DNA from: Gemmatimonas groenlandica
GTDB taxonomy: Bacteria > Gemmatimonadota > Gemmatimonadetes > Gemmatimonadales > Gemmatimonadaceae
Assembly (NCBI RefSeq): GCF_013004105.1
Contig: NZ_CP053085.1
Span: 2,418,001-2,482,000, forward strand
DNA length: 64,000 bases
Reading direction: 5' to 3'
Shown: positions 31,538 through 40,244 of the stretch, piece by piece
Position numbering within the stretch: the stretch's first letter is position 1
How the letters are laid out: each line of letters starts with the position of its first letter
The notes under the pieces: model-generated
Told to the model about the DNA's origin: nothing
What the model saw: only the letters and a program-made list of their open reading frames with translations
Databases searched by the model: none
Translations under genes and position numbers: made by a program

Positions 31538-32644
31538 GTGCAACGCATCTCGCTGGCCGCGTCCGCGGCCCTCGGCCTGGCGCTGAGCGGCTGTCGAACT
31601 GGGGAATCCCCATCGACAACCAACGCCGACTCTCTCGCCGCGGCCGCCGTGTCGTCGGCCGCCGATACGCTCCGACCGGTGGTCGTCACCGCCGCCGTGC
31701 TCAACGACTCGGACGATCCCGCGATCTGGATCGACACCCTGAATCCCTCCCGGTCGCTGGTGATCGGCACCGACAAAGGGGACAGCACCGGTGGACTCTA
31801 CGTATTCACTTTGGATGGGCGGATTGACACCACACGCACGCGTCGTCCACTCAAGCGTCCGAACAACGTCGATATCATCTCCGGCGTCTCGCTGAACGGG
31901 AAGTTGATCGACATCGCGGTCGCCGCTGAACGTGGCACGAAATCGCTCCGGATTTTCCGACTGCCGGATATGATGCCGATCGACGCTGGTGGCATCCCGG
32001 TGTTCAACGCAGATACGACACGCGCGCCCATGGGGATCGCGCTGTATCGCCGTCCCCGCGACGGCGCCGTCTTCGCGATCGTCGGCGGTAAGAGCGGCCC
32101 GCGTGAGGGATACCTCTGGCAATACCGCCTCGCCGATGCCGGCAACGGGACGCTCACCGGTACACGGGTACGCGCCTTCGGCGCCTACAGCGGACAGAAG
32201 GAGATCGAGGCGATCGCCGTCGATCAACAACTGGGCTTCGTCTACTACAGCGACGAGACCGTCGGCATCCGGAAGTACCACGCCGATCCCGATCTCGCCG
32301 AGGCCGCAAAGGAACTGGCACTCTTCGGTACGACCGGATTCGTCAGTGATCACGAGGGCATCGCCGTGTACCCCACGAGCGACTCCACCGGCTACCTCGT
32401 GGTCTCCGATCAACAGGGCCACCGACTGCAGCTGTTTGCGCGCGAAGGTGCCAAGGGCGCGCCGAACACGCACATCGCGCTCGCCACGATCCCGGTGGCG
32501 GCCCAGGAAACGGATGGCCTCGAAGTCACGGCCCGTGCGCTGTCCCCCGCGTTTCCCGAAGGACTGCTCGTGATGATGTCGACCGACAAGACGTTCCACT
32601 TCTACGACTGGCGCGATGTCCGCAAGCGCCTTCCTCTAAACTGA
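31538..32644 (+). CDS. Beta-propeller phytase, lipoprotein
   Basis: 368 residues. It hydrolyses phytate to release phosphate outside the cytoplasm and uses Ca2+. The N-terminus is a lipoprotein signal ending LALSGC (Cys19). Propeller motifs are DDPAIWIDTLNPSRSLVIGT, NVDIISGVSLNGKLIDIAVA, RAPMGIALYRR, GQKEIEAIAVDQQLGFVYYS, FVSDHEGIAVY and ETDGLEVTARALSPAFPEGLLV, all from the BPP family with its acidic Ca-binding residues. The start is GTG 31538. The TonB receptor begins 8 nt downstream, so substrate release and uptake are coupled. No clear Pho box was seen in the 185 bases upstream. Confidence 0.92.
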   Translation: MQRISLAASAALGLALSGCRTGESPSTTNADSLAAAAVSSAADTLRPVVVTAAVLNDSDDPAIWIDTLNPSRSLVIGTDKGDSTGGLYVFTLDGRIDTTRTRRPLKRPNNVDIISGVSLNGKLIDIAVAAERGTKSLRIFRLPDMMPIDAGGIPVFNADTTRAPMGIALYRRPRDGAVFAIVGGKSGPREGYLWQYRLADAGNGTLTGTRVRAFGAYSGQKEIEAIAVDQQLGFVYYSDETVGIRKYHADPDLAEAAKELALFGTTGFVSDHEGIAVYPTSDSTGYLVVSDQQGHRLQLFAREGAKGAPNTHIALATIPVAAQETDGLEVTARALSPAFPEGLLVMMSTDKTFHFYDWRDVRKRLPLN

Positions 32645-32652
32645 TCTCTTCG

Positions 32653-35502
32653 ATGCATATGTCGATTCGCAGTATGGCCATCGGCCTACTGCTCGCCGCC
32701 GCGCCGCTCGGCGCACAGGGTGTGGTCGTCGGTTCCGTGACCGATCCGAATGGGCGACCGCTCTCCGGCATGCTCGTGTCCGTTGACGGTACGGCGATTC
32801 GCGCCGCGACCCAGAATGGCACCTATCGCGCGGTGAACGTGCCCGCTGGCGCACGCACGCTCACGTTCCGCTACATCGGCTTCCAGGCCGTGTCCAAGTC
32901 CGTCACGGTCAGCACGGGCGCCACCGCCACGCTCGACGTCAAGATGACGGCCGCGATGACGACACTGTCGGCGATCGAGGTGAAAGGACAGGTCGCCGGA
33001 CAGGCGTCGGCCCTGAATCAGCAGCGCACTGCGGCGACCATCTCCAGTGTCATCGACAACGAACTCGTCGGTCGCCTACCCGATCCGAATATGGCGGAGG
33101 CGCTCGCGCGCGTGCCCGGCGTTGCCGTGCTACGCGATCAGGGAGAGGGACGCTTCGTACAGATCCGCGGCACGAACGCCGACCTCAATTCGATGTCGCT
33201 GAACGGCCTTCGCATCAGCTCACCGGAACAGAACAGCCGTCAGTTGCCGATGGATATCGTGCCGTCCGATCAGGCCGCACAGATCCAGATCTCCAAGACG
33301 CTCACGCCTGATATGGACGCCGACGCCATCGGCGGCAACGTCAACATCGTCACGCGCACCGCTCGGGCGAATCAGCCGCTACTGAACGCCACGTTCGCCG
33401 GTGGCGCCAACCAGCTCGGCGGCGGTGCCTTGGTCAACGTCGGCGCCAACGCGGGCAAGCGCTTCGGTGCGTCGCAGAAGCTCGGCGCGATGATCGGCGG
33501 CACGTACTACAAGAATGAGCGGGCGTCACAGAACATCGAAGGTGACTGGTGCTCGCAGACGCGGAACTGCGGTGTAGCCCCGTCGCTCACGTCGCTCGAT
33601 GCGCCCAACCTGTTCGAGCTGCGCGACTATCCGCAGGTGAACCGGTTGCGCGCCGGGCTTAATGGCACGCTCGACTACTTGCTCGCCAACAACAGCAAGC
33701 TGTTCCTTCGCGGCACCTTCAACCGCTTCTCCGACGACGAAGTCCGCGCCCGTGCGCGCTTTCGTTTCCGCGGCGGCGGCGGCTCCCGTTGGACGCAGGT
33801 GACGCCCGACTCCGGCATCACCACGGGATCGCAGTTCGATCGCGACATCCGCTTGCGCGAAGTGATTCAAGATATCATCACCGCGCAGATCGGTGGCGAG
33901 CATTTTGCCGGCAACGGCAAGGCGCTCGATTGGGCGATCGGAACGTCGCGCGCTACCGAGAGTCGTCCCGATGTCCTGACGATGTCCTTCCGCCAGAGCG
34001 GCATGACCCTCGGCTACAATTTTGCCGACCCCGATCGACCACGCGCCAATGTGTCTGTCGGATCGTTCGACGATCCCTCACGCTTCGGCTTCAATAGCCT
34101 CGTGCGGGAAGTCCGCGATACCAAGGACAATGACATCAGTGCGAAGCTGAACGCGTCGATGCCGGTGGCGTTCGGGGCCTTCTCCGGCACCCTGAAGGGC
34201 GGCGTTGCCGCGCGGCTCAAGGAGCGCGAAAACACGCTGGCGAACACCACCTTCACCAGTGCACTCGGCACAAACGCCTCCGGTGCCACGGGCGCGACGC
34301 TCATGAGCGCGCTCACCTCGGAAACGACCGGTCGCACGATCTTCGGTGGCGACTATCAGTTTGGTCGCACGTTCGATCCGACGCGTATGGCCGACTTCAT
34401 CAAGGCGAATCCGAATGCCTTCACGCTGAACACGCTGACATCGCAGACCACGTCGGCCGGCGGAACGTTCGCCGTCGGCGAAGACGTGTACGCGGCGTAC
34501 CTCATGGCCACACTCGACGCCGGCGCGCTGCGCCTGGTACCCGGCGTACGCGTCGAGGCCACGCGTGTAGAGAATACGGCAAAGATCATATCGCTCAACG
34601 CCGCTGGCACGGCGCTCTCCCGCCCGATTTCGGACACGACGGGCACGAGCAACTACGTGAATGTGTTCCCGTCGATTAACGCCACGTATCGCGTGGACGA
34701 ATACACCAACGTGAAGGCGGCGATTACCACGGCGCTCGTGCGTCCGCAGTTCCAGGACATGACGCCGTACGTGAACGTCCAAGCCGGCCAGCAGACGGCG
34801 ACCATCGGCAACCCGGCGCTCGAGGCGACTACCGCCCTTGCGTATGATCTCATGATCGAGCGCTACTTCCGGTCAGTCGGTTTCGTGTCAGCCGGCGCGT
34901 TCTACAAGGACCTCAAGAACTTCATCTTCCCGACTGCACGCGCGCGTCGCACCGATGAAGCACTCGGACCGGACGCCACGCAGGTGATTCAGCCGGTCAA
35001 CGGCCCCACCGCGAAGCTGTACGGCTTCGAAGTCGCCTGGCAGCAGAACCTCACGTTTCTCCCGGGTATGCTCGCCGGACTCGGACTGAACGCGAACTAC
35101 ACCTATACGAAGTCGGTGGCCGAGATCCCTGGCCGCGGGCGCACCGGGGTCGACACACCGCTTCCGGGTCAGACGGGCAATGCCGGCAACCTCGGCGTGT
35201 TTTTCGATCGCGGACCCGTATCCCTGCGCGTCGGTGCGAACTACTCCGGCGAATTTCTCTCCACGATCAACGCGCTGACGCCCGAAGGTGACACGCGCAC
35301 CCGTGAGCGGCTGCAGTGGGATGCATCGGGATCGTTCCAGATCCGCAGCGGCATGAAGCTCTTCGCGGAAGCGATCAATCTCTCGAACACGCCGCTGCGT
35401 GCCACGGTTGGTGATCGCCTCAACCGCGGCGGCGGCGGCGACGATCCGAGCTACGAGTTCTACAAGCCGTGGGGTATGGTGGGTCTGCGCATCGAACGCT
35501 GA
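32653..35502 (+). CDS. TonB-dependent outer-membrane receptor
   Basis: 949 residues. A signal peptide (MAIGLLLAAAPLGAQG) precedes a carboxypeptidase-regulatory-like domain (about 25-110, GSVTDPNGRPLSGMLVSVDG). A plug domain follows with RVPGVAVLRDQGEGRFVQIRG and the motif MDADAIGGNVNIVTR, then a 22-strand barrel to the C-terminus (WGMVGLRIER). The receptor imports large substrates with TonB energy. Lying 8 nt downstream of the phytase in one operon, it most likely takes up inositol phosphates or phytase products; this is context inference. ATG at 32653 or 32659. Hairpin 35545-35587 follows. Confidence 0.93.
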   Translation: MHMSIRSMAIGLLLAAAPLGAQGVVVGSVTDPNGRPLSGMLVSVDGTAIRAATQNGTYRAVNVPAGARTLTFRYIGFQAVSKSVTVSTGATATLDVKMTAAMTTLSAIEVKGQVAGQASALNQQRTAATISSVIDNELVGRLPDPNMAEALARVPGVAVLRDQGEGRFVQIRGTNADLNSMSLNGLRISSPEQNSRQLPMDIVPSDQAAQIQISKTLTPDMDADAIGGNVNIVTRTARANQPLLNATFAGGANQLGGGALVNVGANAGKRFGASQKLGAMIGGTYYKNERASQNIEGDWCSQTRNCGVAPSLTSLDAPNLFELRDYPQVNRLRAGLNGTLDYLLANNSKLFLRGTFNRFSDDEVRARARFRFRGGGGSRWTQVTPDSGITTGSQFDRDIRLREVIQDIITAQIGGEHFAGNGKALDWAIGTSRATESRPDVLTMSFRQSGMTLGYNFADPDRPRANVSVGSFDDPSRFGFNSLVREVRDTKDNDISAKLNASMPVAFGAFSGTLKGGVAARLKERENTLANTTFTSALGTNASGATGATLMSALTSETTGRTIFGGDYQFGRTFDPTRMADFIKANPNAFTLNTLTSQTTSAGGTFAVGEDVYAAYLMATLDAGALRLVPGVRVEATRVENTAKIISLNAAGTALSRPISDTTGTSNYVNVFPSINATYRVDEYTNVKAAITTALVRPQFQDMTPYVNVQAGQQTATIGNPALEATTALAYDLMIERYFRSVGFVSAGAFYKDLKNFIFPTARARRTDEALGPDATQVIQPVNGPTAKLYGFEVAWQQNLTFLPGMLAGLGLNANYTYTKSVAEIPGRGRTGVDTPLPGQTGNAGNLGVFFDRGPVSLRVGANYSGEFLSTINALTPEGDTRTRERLQWDASGSFQIRSGMKLFAEAINLSNTPLRATVGDRLNRGGGGDDPSYEFYKPWGMVGLRIER

Positions 35503-35544
35503 CACCAGCGCGCGACAGTGCCAATGTTCCATTGAGTGAAAATA

Positions 35545-35587
35545 GACGGGCCCCCCGCCGGCTTAACATCGCCGACCGGGGCCCGTC
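35545..35587. terminator. GC-rich hairpin after the TonB receptor gene
   Basis: Arms 35545-35554 and 35578-35587 (GACGGGCCCC and GGGGCCCGTC) pair with a 23-base inner part that holds a smaller GCCG/CGGC stem. The A-rich bases lie on the left side, so the T-run is on the minus strand. On the + strand no T-run follows, so terminator activity for the receptor gene is plausible but not certain. Confidence 0.55.
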
Positions 35588-35665
35588 AACTGTTATGAAC
35601 CCGTCGCAACACGGCTGACGATCGAGGGATCGACGCCACGTTGCCGCGCCTCAGGAGAGTGTCTC

Positions 35666-35941
35666 ATGCGTCGTTCGATCTATCTCGCCGCACTGCTCGC
35701 CGCGCTGCCTTTCGCCGTGGCATCGACCGCGTCCGCACAGTCCGTGAAGCAGGAAGCGAAGGAACTGCGGAAGGCCAAGCACGAACTCAACGGTGATCAG
35801 CGCGACCGTCGGCAGGCCGTAAAGGCCGGCGACAGAAGCGCCGTCAAGCAGGAGACGCGTGAAGTCCGCGCCGACAAGCGTGACGTGAAGCAGGAACGTC
35901 GGGACGTGAAGCGGGCCGTGAAGGACAAGCGGAACCCGTAG
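35666..35941 (+). CDS. Small secreted highly charged helical protein
   Basis: 91 residues. Signal peptide with cleavage after STASAQ at about residue 25. The mature 66 residues are almost entirely Lys, Arg, Glu, Asp and Gln in a helical pattern: KELRKAKHELNGDQRDRR, then near-repeats ending in KRDVKQERRDVKRAVKDKR. This suggests a single long charged helix or coiled coil in the periplasm. The start is fixed by AGGAGA (35653-35658) seven bases before ATG. No family is recognised; similar charged helices occur in periplasmic chaperone-like or DNA-binding proteins, so no function is proposed. It stands alone and converges on the lipoprotein gene with an 8-nt gap. Confidence 0.8.
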   Translation: MRRSIYLAALLAALPFAVASTASAQSVKQEAKELRKAKHELNGDQRDRRQAVKAGDRSAVKQETREVRADKRDVKQERRDVKRAVKDKRNP

Positions 35942-35948
35942 TCACGCA

Positions 35949-36383
35949 CTATTTCGGCGCGGCACTCGATTGAGGCGCCGCGCCGATTTGCTTGAGCTGC
36001 GCATCCAACAACCGCTTGGCCAGATTCGCCACCGGCGCGTTGGGATGGCGCGAGAAGTAGCCGAGCCACTCTCGCGTGTCCTCGCTTTCGTAGCGCGATC
36101 CCAACTCGAGCGCGCAAGTGACTTCGGCCTGCGTCGTCGCCTGATCGGCGGTTTCCTGATACACGATCAGACCGAAGGTGTACGCTGTGCCGCTCGCCAG
36201 TGAATCGACCGCCGGCGGCAATGGGATCGACAGTGCCCGCTCTCCCTCGCCGCGCATGAACGCCGGATTGCGAACGGCGAGGCATCCTTGCATCGCGTTC
36301 GCCACGCGCGTTCGCACACTCGGACCGCAGCCGGTGCTCAGCGCGACTGCGCTGAGCACCGTGATGATGACGCGAGTCTTCAT
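35949..36383 (-). CDS. Small lipoprotein coupled to the Asp-box protein
   Basis: 144 residues. Lipoprotein signal with lipobox LSTGC (Cys about 18) after VIITVLSAVA. The mature part has helices (ALELGSRYESEDTREWLGYF, NLAKRLLDAQLKQIGAA) similar to a TPR- or Sel1-like helical protein, not clearly assignable. The ATG 36383 overlaps the stop of the large Asp-box gene by 4 nt (ATGA), which decides the start; the longer frame from 36485 is not supported. Possibly a partner in the envelope of that exported protein. Confidence 0.8.
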   Translation of the reverse strand: MKTRVIITVLSAVALSTGCGPSVRTRVANAMQGCLAVRNPAFMRGEGERALSIPLPPAVDSLASGTAYTFGLIVYQETADQATTQAEVTCALELGSRYESEDTREWLGYFSRHPNAPVANLAKRLLDAQLKQIGAAPQSSAAPK

Positions 36384-39300
36384 GGCGTGGCAGTGCATCC
36401 CGCCACGACCGTGCACTTGGGATCGAGCAACGGCAGGTTGAGCCGCTTCAACTCCGCGTTCACCGCGGACAGATCGACCTTCCACACGGTCTCGAGTTTC
36501 GTGGTATAGCCGCCGAGTTCCTTCGTGAGGATGCTGAGGATCTCCGGCATGTACGTGCCCGGGGGACCGTCACCACGCTCCGACATCGAGAGCAGATTCG
36601 CGAGTCGGTTGTTCACGCGGATGGGGAAGTTGAGCGGGTCCTGTCCGCTCTGGTTCTTCACCTGATACACCTGCTCTTCCACCGCCGACGCGTTGGTCTT
36701 GAGCGTACCGCCCTTCGCCGCGAGCGCGGCATCCTGACTGCGCTTGAGGCGGTCGTCCAACTGCTCCTTCACGCGACGAATCTCGATCACGGCCTTCTGC
36801 GCTTCGTTCGTCTTGTCGCGCACCTGCTTGCCGAACGCGTACTGCGCGCGCAGATCGGCGTTCGTGACTTCCGGCAGCAGCGGGCTGCGCTGAATGGTCA
36901 TCGGCGCCGTCAGCGTCTTGCCGTCGGCGGTGAGGCGCACGGTGTAACGACCCGGCGGCAGCGCCGGCCCAGCCGTACCAGCGCCCCACAGAATCATGCC
37001 CGGGAAGCTTTCGATTCCCGTGGCGCGCATGTCGTAGGTGAAGCGCGACAGACCGGCGGTGAGCGGGAACGACGACGACGTACCGCGCCGGCGACCCGCG
37101 CCGGCACCAGCCGCCGATGTCGCGGTGTCACCCGTGAGCTCGCGCAGCACGGCACCGGCCGAATCGAGGATCGACAGCGTCGCACGCTTCGGCGCCGACT
37201 TGAACACCCAGCTCATCGGCACACCAGCGCTGGAGCGGATGCCGACCGGCGGCGCGAATAGATGGGCGTCGGCCGCGAGCACGGCCGGTGTCGCCTGACG
37301 AAGCGGCGCCACATTGTCGAGCACCCAGAAACCACGGCCGTGCGTAGCGATCACGAGATCGTTCGCTTCCACCACGAGATCGGCGATCGGCGTGTCGGGC
37401 ATATTGAGCTTGAGGCTCTGCCAGTTCGCGCCGTCATCGTACGAGATGTAGACGCCGTGCTGCGTGGCGGCATACAGCAATCCCTTGCGGGCCGGATCTT
37501 CGCGCACCGCATGCACATAGTCCTCGGCGCCGAGTCCGTTCACGATCTTCGTCCACGTCTTGCCGAAGTCGGTCGTGCGGAAGATGTACGGCGCGCGATC
37601 GTTCAGCAGCGGACGACGCACCGACATGTACATCGTGCCGGCATCGAACGCCGACGCATCGATCTGTGAGACGCGGCCGAAGTCCGGCATGTCCTTCGGC
37701 GTCACGTTGGTCCACGTGAGACCGCCATTCCGCGTTACGTGCACGAGACCGTCGTCGGAACCGGTCCAGATCACGTTCACATCCTTCTTGCTCGGCCCCA
37801 CGGAGAAGATCACGCCGTACACTTCGGGGCCGTTCATGTCACCCGTGATCGGGCCACCCGACTTCTCCTGCGTTTCCGGCGCGTGACGCGTAAGGTCACC
37901 GCTCAGCACCTTCCACGTGCGTCCACCATCGAGCGTGCGCCACAGACGCTGCGACGACACGAACAGCATCTTCGGATTCAGCGGCGAGTACAGGATGGGG
38001 AACGTCCACTGCCACCGCTCCTTGATGTCTTTCGACGGCTCACCCGAATAGAACCAGGGGTACGGATTCACTTCACGTGACAGCCCGGTCTTCTTGTTGA
38101 ACTTGTCGACGTAGCCGCCGTTGTTCGTACCGGCGTAGAAGATGTCGGGATCGAGCGGATCGGTCGCGATGTAGCCGGGCTCACCGCCGCCAACCTGATA
38201 CGACACCGCCATGCCGCCCGCCGCCTGCTGCGCGCCGTTCGGCCGTCCGAAGTTCCACTGCGACGGCGTGCACAGGGTGCTGTTGTCCTGCTGCGACCCG
38301 CAGATGTGATACGGAATGTGCTTCGTCGTGATCGCGTGATACCATTGCGCGGTCGGGAAGTCCTGCTCGGTCCACTTACCGCCGGTGTTCGTCGTCACCG
38401 CGCCGCCGCCGTCGTTGGCGCCAACCAGGTGCGTCGGATCAGCCGGATCGATCCACAGGTCATGGTGATCGCCGTGCGTCCCGTTGCCGATGCTCGTGAG
38501 CGTCTTGCCCGCGTCGGCCGAACGGAACAGCGACGTGTTCTGCGCGTACACGACATCGGCGTTCTTGTGGTCGGCGAACAGGTGCGTGTAATAGAACGCG
38601 CGCTGCCGGATGTTGCGGTCGCTGTTCACGAGCGTCCACGTGGCGCCGGCATCATCGCTCTTGAAGAGGCCACCGTTGTCGTTCTCGATCAGCGCGTACA
38701 CGCGGTTCGAGTTCGCGGCCGTGAGTGCGACGCCGATTCGACCTACCAGGCCGGCCGGCAGTCCCTTGTTGCGCGTGATCTCGGTCCACGTCTCGCCACC
38801 GTCGGTGCTCTTGAACAGTCCGGAACCCGGACCACCCGACGACATCTGAAATTCCTTGCGGTACGCTTCCCACATGGCCGCGTACATCACACTCGGGTTG
38901 TTGCGGTCGAGGGCGATATCGATCGCGCCCGACTTGTCATCGCGAAACAGCACCTTGCGCCACGACTTGCCGCCGTCGGTGCTCTTGAACACCCCGCGCT
39001 CGGCACTCGGCACGCTATACTTGCCGAAAACGGCCGCATACACGATGTCGGGGTTGGTCGGGTGGATGCGGATCTTCGAGATGGCATCGACGGTCTTGAA
39101 GCCGATGTGCGCCCACGTCTTGCCGGCATCGGTGCTCTTGTAGATGCCGTCGCCGGGCATGATGTTGCCGCGAATCGCCGACTCACCCATGCCGATGTAC
39201 ACGATATCGGGATTACTCTCGCTCACGGCCACCGCGCCCACCGAGGCGCTGGTGATCTGGCCGTCGGTCACCGGCGCCCAATTCTCGCCGCCATCGGTCG

Positions 39301-39559
39301 TCTTCCAGAGCCCGCCACCGGTCGCGCCGAAATACGCCTCGTTCTTACGCCCCACCACGCCGCTGGCGGCAATCGACCGGCCGCCGCGGTCGGGACCGAT
39401 GTTGCGCCACCGGAACGACTTGAGCAGCGTCGAATCCAGCGTAACCGGCGCCAATGGCGCGACGCGGGAGGTCGCCGTCGCCGGTTTGGCCGGCGGTTGC
39501 ACCAGCGCCGCCGGAACGGACAGCGCCGTGAGAAACAGGAAAGGTCGAAGTGGCAGCAT
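36380..39559 (-). CDS. Very large sortilin-like Asp-box (BNR/VPS10) propeller protein
   Basis: 1059 residues. Signal peptide (FLFLTALSVPAALVQ) at the N-terminus. Then at least ten Asp-box motifs: KTTDGGENW, KSTDAGKTW, KSTDGGKSW, KSTDGGETW, KSDDAGATW, RSADAGKTL, RTLDGGRTW, RTTDFGKTW, ISYDDGANW and a variant RNGGLTW. They form two seven-bladed propellers as in VPS10/sortilin and GH74-like enzymes. Sequences HDLWIDPADPTHLVGANDGG and VRPPLLNDRAPYIF-like pieces match proteins often annotated as glycosyl hydrolases, but catalytic acids of GH74 cannot be confirmed here. The C-terminal 250 residues are beta-sandwich and helical. Secreted; binding or hydrolytic role unknown. ATG 39559. Confidence 0.9.
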   Translation of the reverse strand: MLPLRPFLFLTALSVPAALVQPPAKPATATSRVAPLAPVTLDSTLLKSFRWRNIGPDRGGRSIAASGVVGRKNEAYFGATGGGLWKTTDGGENWAPVTDGQITSASVGAVAVSESNPDIVYIGMGESAIRGNIMPGDGIYKSTDAGKTWAHIGFKTVDAISKIRIHPTNPDIVYAAVFGKYSVPSAERGVFKSTDGGKSWRKVLFRDDKSGAIDIALDRNNPSVMYAAMWEAYRKEFQMSSGGPGSGLFKSTDGGETWTEITRNKGLPAGLVGRIGVALTAANSNRVYALIENDNGGLFKSDDAGATWTLVNSDRNIRQRAFYYTHLFADHKNADVVYAQNTSLFRSADAGKTLTSIGNGTHGDHHDLWIDPADPTHLVGANDGGGAVTTNTGGKWTEQDFPTAQWYHAITTKHIPYHICGSQQDNSTLCTPSQWNFGRPNGAQQAAGGMAVSYQVGGGEPGYIATDPLDPDIFYAGTNNGGYVDKFNKKTGLSREVNPYPWFYSGEPSKDIKERWQWTFPILYSPLNPKMLFVSSQRLWRTLDGGRTWKVLSGDLTRHAPETQEKSGGPITGDMNGPEVYGVIFSVGPSKKDVNVIWTGSDDGLVHVTRNGGLTWTNVTPKDMPDFGRVSQIDASAFDAGTMYMSVRRPLLNDRAPYIFRTTDFGKTWTKIVNGLGAEDYVHAVREDPARKGLLYAATQHGVYISYDDGANWQSLKLNMPDTPIADLVVEANDLVIATHGRGFWVLDNVAPLRQATPAVLAADAHLFAPPVGIRSSAGVPMSWVFKSAPKRATLSILDSAGAVLRELTGDTATSAAGAGAGRRRGTSSSFPLTAGLSRFTYDMRATGIESFPGMILWGAGTAGPALPPGRYTVRLTADGKTLTAPMTIQRSPLLPEVTNADLRAQYAFGKQVRDKTNEAQKAVIEIRRVKEQLDDRLKRSQDAALAAKGGTLKTNASAVEEQVYQVKNQSGQDPLNFPIRVNNRLANLLSMSERGDGPPGTYMPEILSILTKELGGYTTKLETVWKVDLSAVNAELKRLNLPLLDPKCTVVAGCTATP

Positions 39560-39686
39560 GGTCGGGAATGAGGAGGCGGAGCACTGCAGGGCCGCCCGCG
39601 TACGAACGGCACCCTTACGTTGCAGGCTACGTCCGGGGATGGCAACTCGCTGACACGACGATGACGGCCTCGGCGCATGATCCGGC

Positions 39687-40076
39687 ATGCCCCCGATCAA
39701 TCAGATCACCGCCGACATCATCGACGCGTCGATCCACATCCATGCCGACCTCGGCCCCGGCCTCTTCGAATCGGCGTATGAGGAACTGCTCGCCGCCGAG
39801 CTAACGCGCCGCGGTCTCCGCGTCCAACGGCAGCTCGTCGTGCCTTTCGAGTACAGAGGGACGAAGATTGAATTCGGGTTCCGGCTCGACCTGATGATCG
39901 AGGGGCGCATTCCGGTGGAGCTCAAATGCACCGAACGCCCGGCGCCCATTCACCAACGACAATTGCTGACCTATCTGCGGATCATGAAGCTGCCAGTCGG
40001 CCTGCTCATCAATTTTGGTGGCGACCGCCTGATCGACGGCGTTCAGCGGATCGTCAATGGCTACACCGGCGAATGA
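39687..40076 (+). CDS. GxxExxY family protein, PD-(D/E)XK nuclease-like
   Basis: 129 residues. The family motif is GLFESAYEE (G-x-x-E-x-x-Y, residues 25-31). The PD-(D/E)XK core shows as FRLDLMIEGRIPVELKCTE, with Asp then Glu-Leu-Lys (E-x-K). Further conserved strands are LPVGLLINFGG and DGVQRIVN. Known members are small single-domain nuclease-fold proteins without a proven role. ATG 39687; no ribosome site is visible and no promoter stands out in the 127 bases upstream. A 43-bp-armed palindrome starts 20 bases after its stop. The pair may be a mobile or selfish unit; that part is inference. Confidence 0.9.
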   Translation: MPPINQITADIIDASIHIHADLGPGLFESAYEELLAAELTRRGLRVQRQLVVPFEYRGTKIEFGFRLDLMIEGRIPVELKCTERPAPIHQRQLLTYLRIMKLPVGLLINFGGDRLIDGVQRIVNGYTGE

Positions 40077-40095
40077 TCAAACCAAAAGCCTTTTG

Positions 40096-40195
40096 AAAAG
40101 ATCACGCAAAGAAAAAGAGGGCGCAGAGAACGCAGAGACCAAAATCACATGTTCTCTGCGTTCTCTGCGCACTCTGCATCTCTGCGTGATCTTTT
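40096..40195. repeat. 100-bp imperfect palindrome of CTCTGCG units next to the GxxExxY gene
   Basis: Arms 40096-40138 and 40153-40195 (43 bases each) are inverse copies with 38 of 43 positions pairing, around a 14-base A/C-rich loop. The right arm contains four spaced copies of CTCTGCG or CTCTGCA; the left arm has the complementary CGCAGAG units. Ends are GATCACGC/GCGTGATC. The base composition is lower in GC than the surrounding sequence. It lies between convergent genes, so it may also act as a terminator for glyS, but its length and internal repeats are unusual for that. Confidence 0.9.
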
Positions 40196-40244
40196 CCTGC
40201 AACCTGTGTGATCAGTTCCTACGATTCCGCCGCAAGCACACCAA

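Noticed and set aside
40139-40152. Retron-like msr/msd RNA in the palindrome
   Set aside because: No reverse transcriptase gene is nearby, and the structure is a single palindrome; a nuclease-linked repeat is the safer description.
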